Positions 1 to 5,874 of a stretch of DNA of 7,579 nucleotides are shown here, one piece after another. The stretch is taken from positions 1 through 7,579 of the forward strand of contig JASHQP010000708.1 in assembly GCA_030039095.1 (NCBI GenBank), given 5' to 3'. Made by a program: the position numbers and the translations under genes. Origin of the DNA: Streptosporangiaceae bacterium (GTDB taxonomy: Bacteria; Actinomycetota; Actinomycetes; Streptosporangiales; Streptosporangiaceae). The first letter of the stretch is position 1. Every line of letters starts with the position of its first letter. The notes below the pieces were generated by a model that was not told the DNA's origin, ran no database searches, and saw only the letters and a list, made by a program, of their open reading frames with translations.

Positions 1-1119
1 GGCGGTCGCGCCGGGCAGCCACAGCCCGGACGTGTTCGCCTCGTCGGACACGATCGCTGCCTCGGGCAGCAGCGCGCCCACGGCGGCCGCCACGGCATCC
101 CCGGTCAGCGGTCCGTCGCCGGATGGCAGCAGCGGGCGCTCGGCCCCATGTCCCAGCGGCTTGGTATCCGGCGCGGCCAGGTCGGCGAGCGCGGCCAGCG
201 CGGCGCACACGTCGTCGCCCGGCTCGGCCAGCACGCTCACCCCGCAGCCGCCCGGGACCAGCGAGCTCAGCTTCCCCGGGTACGCGAAGAACGAGACCGG
301 GGCCGCCGCGCCGGCCAGGATCAGGTGCCGCGTCCCTTCCAGCTGCGAGGCGGCGAACTCGGCGAGGTAGGCGAGCCGGTCGACCGACGGGATGCCCGCG
401 CCGCGCTCGATCCGCGCCGGGAATGTCTCGCACAGCAGCCGCGCCCCGGTGGCCCGGGCTACCCGGCTGGCCGCCTCCAGGCCGGGCCGCCGCGTGCCCG
501 CACCGCCGAGCAGGAGCACGCTGGGTTCCCCGGAGCGTAGCGTTGCGGCCACTGATTCGACGGTCGTCTCCGGCACGGGAGCGGGCGCGCGCACCGGAAG
601 CGCAGCCGCTGGTGAGGCGCCCTCGGACCAGGAGACGTCGGCGGGCAGGATCAGGGTCGAGATCCCGCCCGGCGGGCGCTGCGCCGCCGCGACCGCGTCG
701 GCGGCGTCGGCGGCCACGTCCGCGCTGCGCAGCGAGCGGCGCACCCAGCCGGACACCGTGCCGGCCAGCGCGTCGATGTCCGACTCGAGCGGCGCGTCGA
801 ACCGCTTGTGGTACGTGGCGTGGTCGCCGACCACGGCGACCAGCGGGGTACGGGCGCGCCGCGCGTTGTGCAGGTTGGCCAGCCCGTTCGCCAGGCCGGG
901 CCCGAGGTGCAGCAGCACAGCGGCTGGCCGGCTCGCCATCCGCGCGTAACCGTCGGCCGCGCCGGTCGCCACGCCCTCGAACAGGCACAGCACGCCGTGC
1001 ATCTCCGGCACCGCGTCCAGCGCCGCGACGAAGTGCATCTCCGAGGTTCCCGGGTTGCTGAAGCACACGTCCACGCCGGACCCGGTTAGCGTGCGGATCA
1101 GGGCCTGTGCGCCGTTCAT
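1..1119 (-). CDS. ilvX: IlvX-like acetolactate synthase-family enzyme (thiamine diphosphate), 3' end outside window
   Basis: The first 373 residues are present and the frame is open to the left edge, so the C-terminal thiamine-diphosphate-binding domain is not visible. The N-terminal Pyr domain is clear: NPGTSEMHF at residues 22-30, then FEGVATGAADGYAR at 47-60. E48 is the conserved glutamate that activates the cofactor in this superfamily. The central domain follows from about residue 190 (LLLGGAGTRRPG). From memory, the N-terminal 130 residues closely resemble mycobacterial IlvX, an acetolactate synthase large-subunit homologue whose substrate is unsettled. The family joins or decarboxylates 2-oxoacids in the cytoplasm. 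The ATG at 1119 is preceded by GGAAGG with a 6-nt spacer. The gene lies about 30 bp downstream of the FAD oxidase on the same strand and is probably co-transcribed with it. The family is secure; true acetolactate synthase activity is not, and no regulatory subunit gene is visible. Confidence 0.88.
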   Translation of the reverse strand, partial: MNGAQALIRTLTGSGVDVCFSNPGTSEMHFVAALDAVPEMHGVLCLFEGVATGAADGYARMASRPAAVLLHLGPGLANGLANLHNARRARTPLVAVVGDHATYHKRFDAPLESDIDALAGTVSGWVRRSLRSADVAADAADAVAAAQRPPGGISTLILPADVSWSEGASPAAALPVRAPAPVPETTVESVAATLRSGEPSVLLLGGAGTRRPGLEAASRVARATGARLLCETFPARIERGAGIPSVDRLAYLAEFAASQLEGTRHLILAGAAAPVSFFAYPGKLSSLVPGGCGVSVLAEPGDDVCAALAALADLAAPDTKPLGHGAERPLLPSGDGPLTGDAVAAAVGALLPEAAIVSDEANTSGLWLPGATA

Positions 1120-1150
1120 GGTGTGCCTTCCGCCGGAGGATGCTGGCCCG

Positions 1151-2518
1151 TCAATCCAACACCGACCCGGGACCCAGCAGGCCCTCCGGGTCGAAGGCCC
1201 GCTTCACCCGGCGCATCAGCCTGACCGTCACCGGGTCGGCGAGCTCCAGCCAGTAGCGCTTCTTGGCGTGGCCGATGCCGTGCTCGCCGCTGATCGCGCC
1301 GCCCCGGGACACCGCCGCCGCGAAGATGTCCCGCAGCAGCCCGGCCCGTGCCTCGGCGTCGGGCTGGAACACCGCGAGGTGGACGTTGCCGTCGCCCGCG
1401 TGCCCGGTGCCGACCACGAGACCGCCGTGGTCCCTGGCGATCTCGCCGACCTCGGCGAGGAAGCCGGCCATGGCGGCGCGCGGCACAACGGTGTCCAGGA
1501 TGTCGTCGGCCCCGGCTCGCTTGGCGGCCCAGAACGCCTTCTCCCGCGCCTGGATCAGCCGCCGCGCCGCCGGGGCGGGCAGCACGTACACGTCCGGGGC
1601 GCCGAGGTGGGTGAGCAGCTCGGCTGCCTCCTCCGTCGCGCCGGCCAGGAGCTCGTCGTTGCGCTCCTCGAGCATCACGATGAGGTAGGCCAGCGCCTTG
1701 TCGCGGACGGCCGCCGGGATCCCGAGGTCGATCCCCTCGTTGCCGGCGATCACGGACATCGTCACCGTGTCGACGTACTCGAGGACGAGCGGCTCGATGC
1801 CGCTGGCCACGATCGCCGGGACGGCCTCGGTCACCTTGTCGAGCGACGCGAACGGCGCGAGCACGGTGGCCTGCGCCGGCAGCCGCGGGTAGAGCCGGAC
1901 CGTGGCCTCGGTGACCAGCGCCAGGGTGCCCTCCGAGCCAATGATCAGCTGGGTCAGATCGTATCCGCTGCTCTCCTTGACGATCTTCCCGCCGGTGCGC
2001 AGCACCTCCCCTGACGCGAGCACGGCCTCGAGCCCGAGCACGTGCCGGCGCGTGATGCCGTACCTGACCGCGCGCATGCCGCCCGCGTTGGTCGCGATCG
2101 TGCCGCCCAGGCTGGCGCTCATCTCGCCGGGATACACCGGGTACACCAGGTCGTGCGCGGCCGCGGCCTCGTCCAGCTCGGCCAGGGTCACGCCGGGCTG
2201 CACGACGGCGGCGTGGTTCGCGGCGTCGATCTCGAGGATCCGGTTCATCCGCTCGAACGACACCACGACGCCCCGCCCGTCCGGCACCGCGGCGCCGGAA
2301 AGCCCGGTCCCCGAGCCCCGCGCGGTCACGGTCACACCGTGGGCGGCCGCCGCCCGCAGCACGACCGCCACCTCGCCGGTGCTGCCCGGCCTGACCACGA
2401 ACGCCGGCGGAACGGCGCCGACGGTCAGGCTCTCGTCGTGCCCGTACTCCGGCGGGCCGTCGGACAGCACGTGGTCAAGGCCCACCGCGCCGGCGAGTGC
2501 GGATCGCAGGTCGGTCAC
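1151..2518 (-). CDS. FAD-linked 2-hydroxyacid oxidase/dehydrogenase (GlcD / D-lactate dehydrogenase family)
   Basis: The protein has 455 residues, usual for GlcD-type enzymes. These use FAD to oxidise D-lactate, glycolate or D-2-hydroxyglutarate to the 2-oxoacid and pass electrons to the respiratory chain or another acceptor. The N-terminal PCMH-type FAD domain shows RGSGTGLSG near residue 67-75, GGTIATNAGG near 138-147 and GSEGTLALVTE near 194-204. The C-terminal FAD-oxidase domain carries HAGDGNVH at 373-380 and GEHGIG at 411-416, the histidine/acid motifs typical of the D-lactate/D-2-hydroxyglutarate branch. The end (FDPEGLLGPGSVL) matches the family. I place the start at GTG 2518, because GAGGAGGG lies 5 nt upstream; a TTG at 2536 would put that ribosome-binding site inside the gene. 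No signal peptide or membrane segment is seen. It is first in a two-gene unit with the IlvX-like gene. Family is firm; the exact substrate cannot be read from the sequence. Confidence 0.93.
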   Translation of the reverse strand: MTDLRSALAGAVGLDHVLSDGPPEYGHDESLTVGAVPPAFVVRPGSTGEVAVVLRAAAAHGVTVTARGSGTGLSGAAVPDGRGVVVSFERMNRILEIDAANHAAVVQPGVTLAELDEAAAAHDLVYPVYPGEMSASLGGTIATNAGGMRAVRYGITRRHVLGLEAVLASGEVLRTGGKIVKESSGYDLTQLIIGSEGTLALVTEATVRLYPRLPAQATVLAPFASLDKVTEAVPAIVASGIEPLVLEYVDTVTMSVIAGNEGIDLGIPAAVRDKALAYLIVMLEERNDELLAGATEEAAELLTHLGAPDVYVLPAPAARRLIQAREKAFWAAKRAGADDILDTVVPRAAMAGFLAEVGEIARDHGGLVVGTGHAGDGNVHLAVFQPDAEARAGLLRDIFAAAVSRGGAISGEHGIGHAKKRYWLELADPVTVRLMRRVKRAFDPEGLLGPGSVLD

Positions 2519-2522
2519 CGGG

Positions 2523-2530
2523 CCCTCCTC
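2523..2530 (-). promoter_or_regulatory. Ribosome-binding site fixing the FAD oxidase start
   Basis: On the minus strand this reads GAGGAGGG, ending about 5 nt before the GTG at 2518. It is the strongest Shine-Dalgarno sequence near this gene. It favours GTG 2518 over the in-frame TTG at 2536, which has no comparable site upstream. Confidence 0.75.
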
Positions 2531-2551
2531 ACGCAACGGTGATCTCGATAA

Positions 2552-2567
2552 GTTACCGGTTGGTAAC
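2552..2567. promoter_or_regulatory. Probable operator: GTTACC-GGTT-GGTAAC palindrome
   Basis: Two perfect 6-bp arms, GTTACC and GGTAAC, flank a 4-bp centre in the 165-bp gap between the minus-strand FAD oxidase and the plus-strand pseudogene. The site is about 35 bp upstream of the oxidase start, where a repressor would overlap the promoter or the 5' leader. TetR-family and some GntR-family repressors in actinobacteria bind sites of this size and symmetry. No regulator gene is in the window, so the protein is unknown. I could not identify convincing -35/-10 boxes. Confidence 0.5.
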
Positions 2568-2683
2568 GAAGACTACCCTGAACGGGACGCCCAGCAGTGC
2601 CATGGCCACCGAAGCGTCCGGAGTTCGCGAGCCTGCCACGCCGAGTTCCGCGTTCCAGCACCTTGCGACGCCATGATCGGTAC

Positions 2684-3090
2684 GTGAGGATCGTGCGGCT
2701 CGCCAATTATGTCGCGCCCGCCTCGGGCGGGCTGCGGACCGCCCTGGCCGAGCTCGGCGCCGGCTACCTGGCGGCCGGGCACGAGCCGGTGCTGGTCATC
2801 CCCGGGGCCCGGCCGGATCGCCACCACAGCACGCAGGGACTGGTGATGCGCTGGACCGGCGCCTGGGCACGCCGCTACGGCGTCAGGTCGATGATGGTCT
2901 CCCACGAGGTTCGACGCGGACCTGCGCGCGCAATATGCGCCCGGCGACCGGCCGGTTCTCGTCGTTGCCGGTGACGGCCCGCTGCGCCGGTCGCTGCACC
3001 CAGAGCGCGCTGCCCGAGGTCATCGGCGAGGCCGGCCTGGCTGCCGCCGACAGCGACGCGGCGTGCGCCGATGCCGCGCAGCGGCTGCTA
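2684..3090 (+). pseudogene. Decayed GT4-family glycosyltransferase (MgtA/PimB-like), several internal deletions and two frame changes
   Basis: From GTG 2684 the reading begins RIVRLANYVAPASGGLRTAL and continues to about VLVIPGARPD. This is the N-terminal Rossmann start of GT4 enzymes such as actinobacterial alpha-mannosyltransferases. The same frame then jumps to RWTGAWARRYGVRSMMVSHE (ending near 2908), which in intact relatives lies well over 100 residues in. From 2910 the next frame gives FDADLRAQYAPG and then VLVVAGDGPLRRSL (to about 2996). From 3004 the third frame gives SALPEVIGEAGLAA and a plausible helix to about 3090. The long sections between these motifs, including the acceptor region and the E-x7-E nucleotide-sugar motif, are missing. 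The remnant encodes about 135 residues against roughly 370-400 in intact relatives (from memory). No full-length product can be made. The GTG has no good ribosome-binding site. Family assignment is from recalled motif order, without alignment. Confidence 0.82.
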
Positions 3091-3196
3091 TGCGACATCG
3101 GGCATACACCGGCGGATGGACATCTAGTAGCGTATTGGTCCAGCTTCGTTCAGCTCTGGCGCCGGATCCGCCATCGAGCGGCAAGGGGGGGCCGGC

Positions 3197-4036
3197 GTGC
3201 ATCAGGCAGCAACCGTGTCGCGTCCTTCCTGGATGGCAGCGCTGTCCGGTGGCAACGGCGGCCGGCGCCGCTCCCCCGTCGAGGTCATCGCGACCGCGGC
3301 CACGTACGTCACCCACAATCCAGCGGCCAGCGTGTCCGGGCTGCGCTCCGGCCGGTTCGGGCGCTGGGCCGACGGCGTCATCGCGCTGCGCGAGGACTGC
3401 GCCACGTTCGCCACCCACTGGGACGCGCACAACGACCAGGTGCTCACCGAGGACGGCCCGCTGTGGGCGGTGCTCGGCGACTCGACCGCCCAGGGGCTCG
3501 GGGCGCCGAGTCCGATGGGCGGCTACGTCGGCCAGGTCCTCGCCGCGATGCGGCAGCGGACCGGGCGGCCGTGGCGTGTGCTCAACCTGTCCCTGTCCGG
3601 CGCGCTCATCCGCGACGTGCAGCGCGACCAGCTGCCCCGGATTCCCGCCGATGCGGCGATGGTGACGTGCGGGATCGGGGCCAACGACATCCTGTACTCC
3701 ACCCCGTCGAAGGTGCTCGCCGACCTGCGCGGGCTGATCGGCACGGTTCCTGGCGGCACGGTGGTGCTCGACCTGCCGCTGCCCACCGGGATCTGGGGCA
3801 TCCTCGGCCGGGCCAGCGTCCCGTACGTGGCCCGCATCAACCAGGCCATCCATCGTTCCGCCGGCGCCCGCGACCTCCCAGTCGCCGAGGTGTCCGCTCA
3901 CTTCCTGCCGCCGTGGGACGGAAAGTTCGGGGTCGACAACTTCCATCCCAGCCAGGACGGCTACCGCGACTGGGCGCGTGCGCTGCTCGCCGCGATCCCC
4001 GCCGGGACACCGATCGCTGCAGTTCCTGCCCGCTAA
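3197..4036 (+). CDS. SGNH/GDSL-family hydrolase
   Basis: The protein has 279 residues. It is predicted to be a serine esterase or lipase-like hydrolase acting on ester or acyl substrates; the actual substrate is unknown. All four SGNH blocks are visible: LGDSTAQG with nucleophile S96 (block I), the oxyanion glycine G135 in LSLSGA (block II), GAND with N163 (block III), and DNFH with D247 and H250 (block V). The order and spacing fit an active enzyme. There is no signal peptide or membrane segment, so it is probably cytoplasmic, unlike many secreted GDSL lipases. An N-terminal stretch of about 85 residues precedes block I and includes a conserved-looking segment (RWADGVIALREDCATF). The GTG start has AAGGGGGG 6 nt upstream. 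An internal ATG at 3230-3235 would remove only a low-complexity N-terminus. It follows the glycosyltransferase remnant after about 100 bp. Confidence 0.9.
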   Translation: MHQAATVSRPSWMAALSGGNGGRRRSPVEVIATAATYVTHNPAASVSGLRSGRFGRWADGVIALREDCATFATHWDAHNDQVLTEDGPLWAVLGDSTAQGLGAPSPMGGYVGQVLAAMRQRTGRPWRVLNLSLSGALIRDVQRDQLPRIPADAAMVTCGIGANDILYSTPSKVLADLRGLIGTVPGGTVVLDLPLPTGIWGILGRASVPYVARINQAIHRSAGARDLPVAEVSAHFLPPWDGKFGVDNFHPSQDGYRDWARALLAAIPAGTPIAAVPAR

Positions 4037-4063
4037 CCCGGCGTCCCCTCATCTGACTCCCGT

Positions 4064-4089
4064 CCGGCGGTGCGGCGGCGTGCCGCCGG
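4064..4089 (+). terminator. GC-rich hairpin after the SGNH hydrolase (possible terminator, no U-tract)
   Basis: Perfect 7-bp arms CCGGCGG (4064-4070) and CCGCCGG (4083-4089) enclose 12 nt. An alternative nested stem, GGCGG/CCGCC with a 4-nt loop, is also possible. It sits about 28 bp after the hydrolase stop and 30 bp before the next start. No T-run follows, so it may be a weak terminator or simply GC-rich spacer. Confidence 0.35.
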
Positions 4090-4118
4090 GTCCACAGATC
4101 GTGGGAAGCTTGGTGGCC

Positions 4119-4829
4119 ATGTCCACGGAAACAGGCCGCGCCAGGCCGCGGGACGACGACGTGCCGAGCGTCGATCGGCTGCTCGCCTTGTCCGACGGCG
4201 TGGTGGCGATCGCGCTCACCCTGCTCGTGCTGCAGCTCAGGGTGCCGGCGCTGAGCGAGGTCGCCAACCCGAACTCGGCGTCCGATCTCGCCGCGGCGCT
4301 GGGCAGGGGCGGCGACCAGCTGACCGCCTATGTGATCTCGTTCTACGTCGTCGCGCAGTTCTGGCTGGTCCACCACCGGGTGTTCCAGCACCTGGCCGGC
4401 CAGCAGGAGAGCCTGGCCTGGTGGAACTTCGCGTTCCTGTTCACGATCACGATCATGCCGTTCACCAGCGACTTGCTGGGTGAGTACTCCAGCAACCCGC
4501 TCGCGGTCGACATCTTTGCGCTGAACCTGCTGCTGGCCGGCCTGGCCACGCAGGCGACCGCCGAGCTCGGCCGGCGCCGGGGACTGGAGACTCCCGGATC
4601 GCACGCCGTGGCGCGGCGTGCCGGGTTCCTGCGCTCGCTGGGAGTGATCGTTGTCCTCGCCGCGTCCATGGGCCTGGCCTGGGTGAACGCCGATAACGCG
4701 AAGTACATCTGGCTGCTGCTCGCCCTGGTGCCGAATCTCGTCGACTGGTGGATACGCCACCATCCCCAGCCGGCTCCAGCGGCCGGGCCGTCCGGCGAGG
4801 CTGGCCCGCCGGGCGCGGCCCCGCGTTAG
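4119..4829 (+). CDS. TMEM175 / DUF1211-family integral membrane protein (putative potassium channel)
   Basis: The protein has 236 residues and about six predicted transmembrane helices (roughly 20-40, 67-87, 101-120, 127-150, 170-189, 194-212), the size of bacterial single-repeat TMEM175 proteins. Characterised bacterial members are tetrameric, leak-like K+ channels whose pore is lined by hydrophobic residues of TM1. The family signature R-x3-F-S-D appears at the start of TM1 as R20-LLAL-S25-D26, so phenylalanine is replaced by leucine. TM2 carries the family-like WLVHHRVF (residues 82-89). The tail from about 214 is rich in Pro, Ala and Gly and probably disordered. I chose ATG 4119, which places the signature about 20 residues in. 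GGGAAG lies about 10 nt upstream; longer starts would read through the preceding hairpin. The crotonase gene follows after 45 bp. Membership is strong; K+ selectivity is inferred from the family. Confidence 0.88.
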   Translation: MSTETGRARPRDDDVPSVDRLLALSDGVVAIALTLLVLQLRVPALSEVANPNSASDLAAALGRGGDQLTAYVISFYVVAQFWLVHHRVFQHLAGQQESLAWWNFAFLFTITIMPFTSDLLGEYSSNPLAVDIFALNLLLAGLATQATAELGRRRGLETPGSHAVARRAGFLRSLGVIVVLAASMGLAWVNADNAKYIWLLLALVPNLVDWWIRHHPQPAPAAGPSGEAGPPGAAPR

Positions 4830-4874
4830 CCGCGGCGCGTAGGCTGCGGGTAACGGAGCAGGCAGGAGGCGGGC

Positions 4875-5654
4875 GTGCGGTACGAGCACATCCAGGTCGA
4901 GCGGTCCGGCGACTTCGCCACCGTGACGATGAACCGGCCGCAGCGGCGCAACGCGCTGTCCCTGCAGCACATGCGCGAGCTGACAGCGGCGTTCGGTGAG
5001 ATCGGGGACAGCGACGCGCTCGGCATCGTGCTGGCCGGGAACGGCCCGGTGTTCAGCGCCGGGCACGACTTCGCCGACGTCGTCGACGGCGACCTGGCCG
5101 CGGTGCGCTCCTTGCTGCAGACCTGCACCGAGCTGATGGACGCGATCCAGCACGTCCCGCAGCCGGTCGTGGCGCGGGTGCACGGGCTCGCCACGGCGGC
5201 CGGCTGCCAGCTGGTCGCCACCTGCGACCTCGCCGTCGCGAGCGAGAACGCCGGCTTCGCCACCCCGGGCGGCAAAGGCGGCTGGTTCTGCCACACACCG
5301 ATGGTGGCCGTCGCGAGGAACGTCGGCAGGAAGCGGGCCATGGAGATGGCCATGTCCGGCGATGTGATCGACGCCGGGACCGCGCTGGACTGGGGCCTGG
5401 TCAACCGGGTTGTGCCCGCCGATCAGCTCGACTCGGCCACCGCCGACCTGCTCGAGCGGGTGACGCGCGGGTCGGCGGAGAGCAAGGGCATCGGCAAGCA
5501 GGCGCTGTACGCGCAGATCGACCTGGACCAGCCGAAGGCGTACGCCTACGCCATCGAGGTCATGGCCGCGACGAGCCAGCTCCCGGACGCACGCGAGGGG
5601 ATGCGCGCGTTCCTGGAGAAGCGCAAGCCGGCCTGGCGGCGCGGGCGGCTGTGA
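4875..5654 (+). CDS. Enoyl-CoA hydratase/isomerase (crotonase) family protein, ECHDC3-like
   Basis: The protein has 259 residues, the standard crotonase length. MNRPQRRNALS near residues 19-29 and the oxyanion-hole segments FSAGHDF (60-66) and HGLATAAGCQ (103-112) show the acyl-CoA-binding fold. The C-terminal EGMRAFLEKRKPAW (241-254) is also characteristic. By alignment from memory to rat mitochondrial hydratase, the catalytic Glu144 position is Q112 and the Glu164 position is G132 (in FATPGG). Neither glutamate is present. AGCQL, the FATPG segment followed by FC.TP, and FL.KRKP.W match the ECHDC3 group, whose reaction is poorly defined. It is therefore unlikely to be an ordinary 2-enoyl-CoA hydratase; isomerase, thioesterase-like or CoA-binding roles remain open. 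The GTG start has AGGAGG 5 nt upstream. It lies 45 bp behind the TMEM175-like gene and may share its transcript. Confidence 0.9.
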   Translation: MRYEHIQVERSGDFATVTMNRPQRRNALSLQHMRELTAAFGEIGDSDALGIVLAGNGPVFSAGHDFADVVDGDLAAVRSLLQTCTELMDAIQHVPQPVVARVHGLATAAGCQLVATCDLAVASENAGFATPGGKGGWFCHTPMVAVARNVGRKRAMEMAMSGDVIDAGTALDWGLVNRVVPADQLDSATADLLERVTRGSAESKGIGKQALYAQIDLDQPKAYAYAIEVMAATSQLPDAREGMRAFLEKRKPAWRRGRL

Positions 5655-5693
5655 CCGCCGGGGCCTCCGGGCACGCCTGAGCTCGCATCACGG

Positions 5694-5759
5694 CTGCCTC
5701 ACCCCTGGCGGATGATTCCCGCAGCCCCGCCGGCCTGTCACCCCGGCAGGGTGAGGCAG
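5694..5759 (+). repeat. 11-bp perfect inverted repeat enclosing a structured GC-rich core
   Basis: CTGCCTCACCC (5694-5704) pairs perfectly with GGGTGAGGCAG (5749-5759). The 44-nt interior holds a second stem, GGCGG (5707-5711) with CCGCC (5727-5731). It begins 40 bp after the crotonase stop and ends about 50 bp before the next mini-ORF, so it could end upstream transcription or form a structured leader for downstream genes. No T-run follows, which argues against a simple intrinsic terminator. I do not recognise a known riboswitch consensus. Confidence 0.5.
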
Positions 5760-5811
5760 AGAGCAAGCACGCGCGGAATCGTGGGAGTGTGCTGCCTGCT
5801 CAGGGCCCCGG

Positions 5812-5871
5812 ATGTGGCTCGACACGCATCGGGACCCGGTGATCATCGTGATCTTCCTGCTGGTGGGCTGA
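5812..5871 (+). CDS. Possible 19-residue hydrophobic leader peptide
   Basis: ATG 5812 opens a frame of 19 codons ending at TGA 5869-5871. The product has a charged start (WLDTHRDP) followed by an uninterrupted hydrophobic run (VIIVIFLLVG). AGGG lies 6 nt before the ATG. The stop is only 3 nt before the ATG of the 229-residue membrane protein, and that gene's only ribosome-binding candidate (GGTGGG, 5862-5867) lies inside this mini-ORF. That arrangement suits translational coupling or a leader peptide. The frame is too short to judge coding potential, and no homologue is recalled. It could equally be chance. Confidence 0.3.
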   Translation: MWLDTHRDPVIIVIFLLVG

Positions 5872-5874
5872 CAA

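Noticed and set aside
123..1061. Plus-strand open frames opposite the IlvX-like gene
   Set aside because: Arg/Pro/Ala-rich shadows of a GC-rich gene. The minus strand carries the conserved thiamine-diphosphate-enzyme motifs.
1055..2014. Plus-strand open frame of 319 codons opposite the FAD oxidase
   Set aside because: The minus strand encodes an unmistakable FAD oxidase over the same bases. The plus-strand product has no domain pattern.
2684..2974. Short intact glycosyltransferase-like gene starting at GTG 2684
   Set aside because: The reading loses family similarity after SHE at 2908, and conserved motifs continue in the other two frames. A pseudogene explains this better than a new short protein.
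2935..4056. Plus-strand open frame of 373 codons overlapping the SGNH hydrolase
   Set aside because: Only its first part (about 3004-3090) has meaning, as the third island of the glycosyltransferase remnant. The rest is an Arg-rich out-of-frame reading of the hydrolase.
3837..5294. Long minus-strand open frame of 485 codons
   Set aside because: It lies opposite three genes with clear domain motifs (SGNH hydrolase, TMEM175-like, crotonase). Its product is Arg/Gln/His-rich without any domain, as expected for a GC-rich antisense shadow.
5694..5874. Known riboswitch (c-di-AMP ydaO or cobalamin type) upstream of the membrane protein
   Set aside because: The stem and a GGGTGA segment invited the idea, but I could not match the conserved core of either class. 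It is left as an unassigned structured element.
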